DNA of 64,000 nt from positions 36,904,225-36,968,224 of the forward strand of contig CM068545.1 in the NCBI GenBank assembly GCA_035048495.1. Reading direction: 5' to 3'. This DNA comes from Euptelea pleiosperma (Eukaryota; Streptophyta; Magnoliopsida; Ranunculales; Eupteleaceae). The notes under the pieces were generated by a model that had not been told where the DNA came from, made no database searches, and saw only the letters and a program-made list of their open reading frames with translations. The position numbers and the translations under genes are program-made. Below, piece by piece: positions 62,102 to 64,000 of this stretch (position 1 is its first letter; each line of letters starts with the position of its first letter).

Positions 62102-64000
62102 TGGAAGGAGTTCACGTGAACGCATTTAAATCATTTACATTGAGTTAAAATTAAAGTAATAGTTGTGTGATGACCAAAAAACCTTAAAAAGTATAAAATA
62201 AAAAGAAACAAAATAGGGGCATATTAGGGAATAATGGGGATTGAGTTCGTAACACAAAAACCCCTTCAATCGTTAATAGTTAAAATAAATGATGGAAAGC
62301 AAAAGACCTACAAGTTTCGCTCAATCACACTTAGAAATGGTAAGTGACTTAGAGACCCATAATCGTAGTTAAAACATTATAAATATTATACTCTAAGCAA
62401 TCATTGACCATTGATTTCTTGCCCAATCGGAGCATTGATCACAAATTTTTTTTTGTAAAAATGGTCTCCAATCTAGAGAAATTTATGTAGTAATCACATT
62501 TGATCAATTAGAGAGTCACTTTTGATTGATTGGAGAAGGAAACTACCTTATATTCTAGAGGTTGGATTTAGCCTCCAATCGATCGGGCATGTTACATCTA
62601 ATCAATCGGGGTAATCATGATTATAAATTTTTTCTCTCCGCGAGAATCCTTGTAGCACCCATCCACATTCTTTTTGGACTCTTATACGTCCATACTATAT
62701 AATAGGTTGTTTAGAACGAAAACTTAAGATCTCCAATGCTTTAATGGAGAATTCTAACTCTAAAGAAAGCATACAAAACTCCTAGGGATTGCTTTAAAAA
62801 CCTAATCTTGGCATCTCGAGTTTGTAGCTTCTTCTTAGCCCTTCTTTATATTCTAAGCTTGAGATCACTCTCTAGAACCCCATGATTCATCTTTGTTTCT
62901 AGAGAGAGGGAGAGAGAATTCTTTAACCAACCCTAGCTTCAAAGCTTCTAGTTGATACTCGTGATACAAGTGGTAGAGAGATTTGGGGATAAACCGAATC
63001 AGTTTTATTTGCTATCTGGGGATGAACCAAATCGTGATCATGCAAAGGTGCTCGTAGCTTTAGTGCGTGGCGTACAAAAAGACGCGAATAGCAACGGTAG
63101 TGGACTTGAGAGATTCAAGTTGAAAGCTATCGTGAATAACTTCTATACCTAACTTTGCATAGTGATGTGTTTTCATCTGAACATGGCTCTGTAATTTTTT
63201 TTGTTAGAGGTTTCCAAGTAAAAAATCATGTGTATATAGTTTGATTTATTTATGCTATTATTATTTAAGATTAAGATAAATGAATCTGTAATACTTGAAA
63301 TTTCATCAAGGGTATTTTGGGTCATTTAAAAAAATTGAGCATACTAGAATCATATATATTTTATATTAATGATGCATAAAATGAACACCAAAACTTACAC
63401 ACATCATTATCATGTCACGTAGAATATATATTGATAACTGACACTTATATTAACTTTCAGATACATATACATCTTCAAATACTAGTAGAGTCATGTGCTG
63501 ATTAGCTGATAATGTACTTGACATAATAAGATCATAATAAATTTTGAGGTGCTGGTCCAATGTCCTAGTCCTAGTGGGACTAGGACTCTTCAATTTGGTC
63601 ATTTTGGACCTTAGTGACATCAATTATAATGGGTTAAAACCCTAGAAAAATTAAAACAAGCATAATTGACAAGAGTCCTTGTTGGACTAGGATTCTTCTA
63701 AAACCCGTCTGATTTCAGAAATACTAATGGACACTTCCAGCATAATTGGAATCCATAATAAACGTCAAATATCAACCTATCTCGCCAACTTTATTTTCTA
63801 CAAATTTTGGACCTAATTTAGGCTTTCCATGAGTTGTGGGACCCACTAGAAGTATTAGAATGCTTTTTAATTTTTGACGTATTTGAAATTTTTGATAAAC
63901 ATGATGGCTTTTCTACAAATATTGAATAAGTTATCATTTGACTGCTCATTGGTGCACCCTAGATTATATGTGACCTTTAGTACACCTTTACTAATGTAAT
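62102..64000. other. No gene recognised
   Basis: AT-rich sequence. 62220-62950 has an LTR-like look (repeated CCAATCGATCGG-type blocks), but no ends could be set. The frame at 62952-63152 (VERFGDKPNQFYLL...) matches nothing I know and has no splice or promoter context. Confidence 0.45.

Noticed and set aside
62952..63152. 66-aa frame as a gene
   Set aside because: No recognisable homology, promoter, splice context or codon signature. Kept only as unassigned.

Overview
This window is flowering-plant nuclear DNA. The two recognisable host genes have plant-type GT/AG introns and encode plastid-targeted proteins. Nearly everything else is transposable-element sequence: L1-type LINEs, Ty1/copia pieces, palindromic and hAT-like MITEs, and mini-Helitrons. 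TE-filled introns up to 16 kb suggest a lineage with a large, slowly purged genome. The species cannot be named from sequence alone. A run of 100 N (12455-12554) is a scaffold gap.

Layout. 1-6.2 kb: nested and palindromic MITEs plus an LTR-like piece. 7.9-11.4 kb: a decayed LINE with YADD reverse transcriptase (RT) and RNase H. 12.9-13.4 kb: a probable solo LTR. 14.0-15.5 kb: a head-to-tail mini-Helitron array. 16.8-19.0 kb: more LINE debris. 19218-22291 (-): a complete six-exon chloroplast phosphoglycerate kinase gene. 22.5-23.8 kb: three MITEs carrying G-box palindromes. 24722-51861 (-): a complete nine-exon plastid chaperonin-60 alpha-type gene (closest in my memory to CPN60A2). Its intron 7 (6.5 kb) holds a copia element split by a LINE. 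Its intron 2 (16.2 kb) holds four LINEs, a copia element broken by a LINE and by a TRIM, a second Helitron array and MITEs. 52.0-61.1 kb: two 1.4-kb inverted arms, beginning about 180 bp upstream of the chaperonin start codon, around a 6-kb core. The core holds a third diverged arm copy, a small multi-exon gene model, a third Helitron array, a broken 3' fragment of a SCY1-like kinase gene, a minisatellite and a broken gene with an RG/SR-rich tail. 61.2-64 kb: MITEs and AT-rich sequence without a recognised gene.

The two host genes are neighbours on the same strand, about 2.4 kb apart. Both products act in the plastid stroma: PGK in the Calvin cycle, Cpn60-alpha in folding of imported and plastid-made proteins such as Rubisco subunits. 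Nothing in the sequence shows co-regulation, but palindromic CACGTG motifs lie upstream of both start codons, and the one upstream of PGK lies inside a MITE. The most unusual material is the inverted-arm locus next to CPN60A2, the three tandem mini-Helitron arrays, and the TRIM with two equal 119-bp LTRs inside a copia RT.
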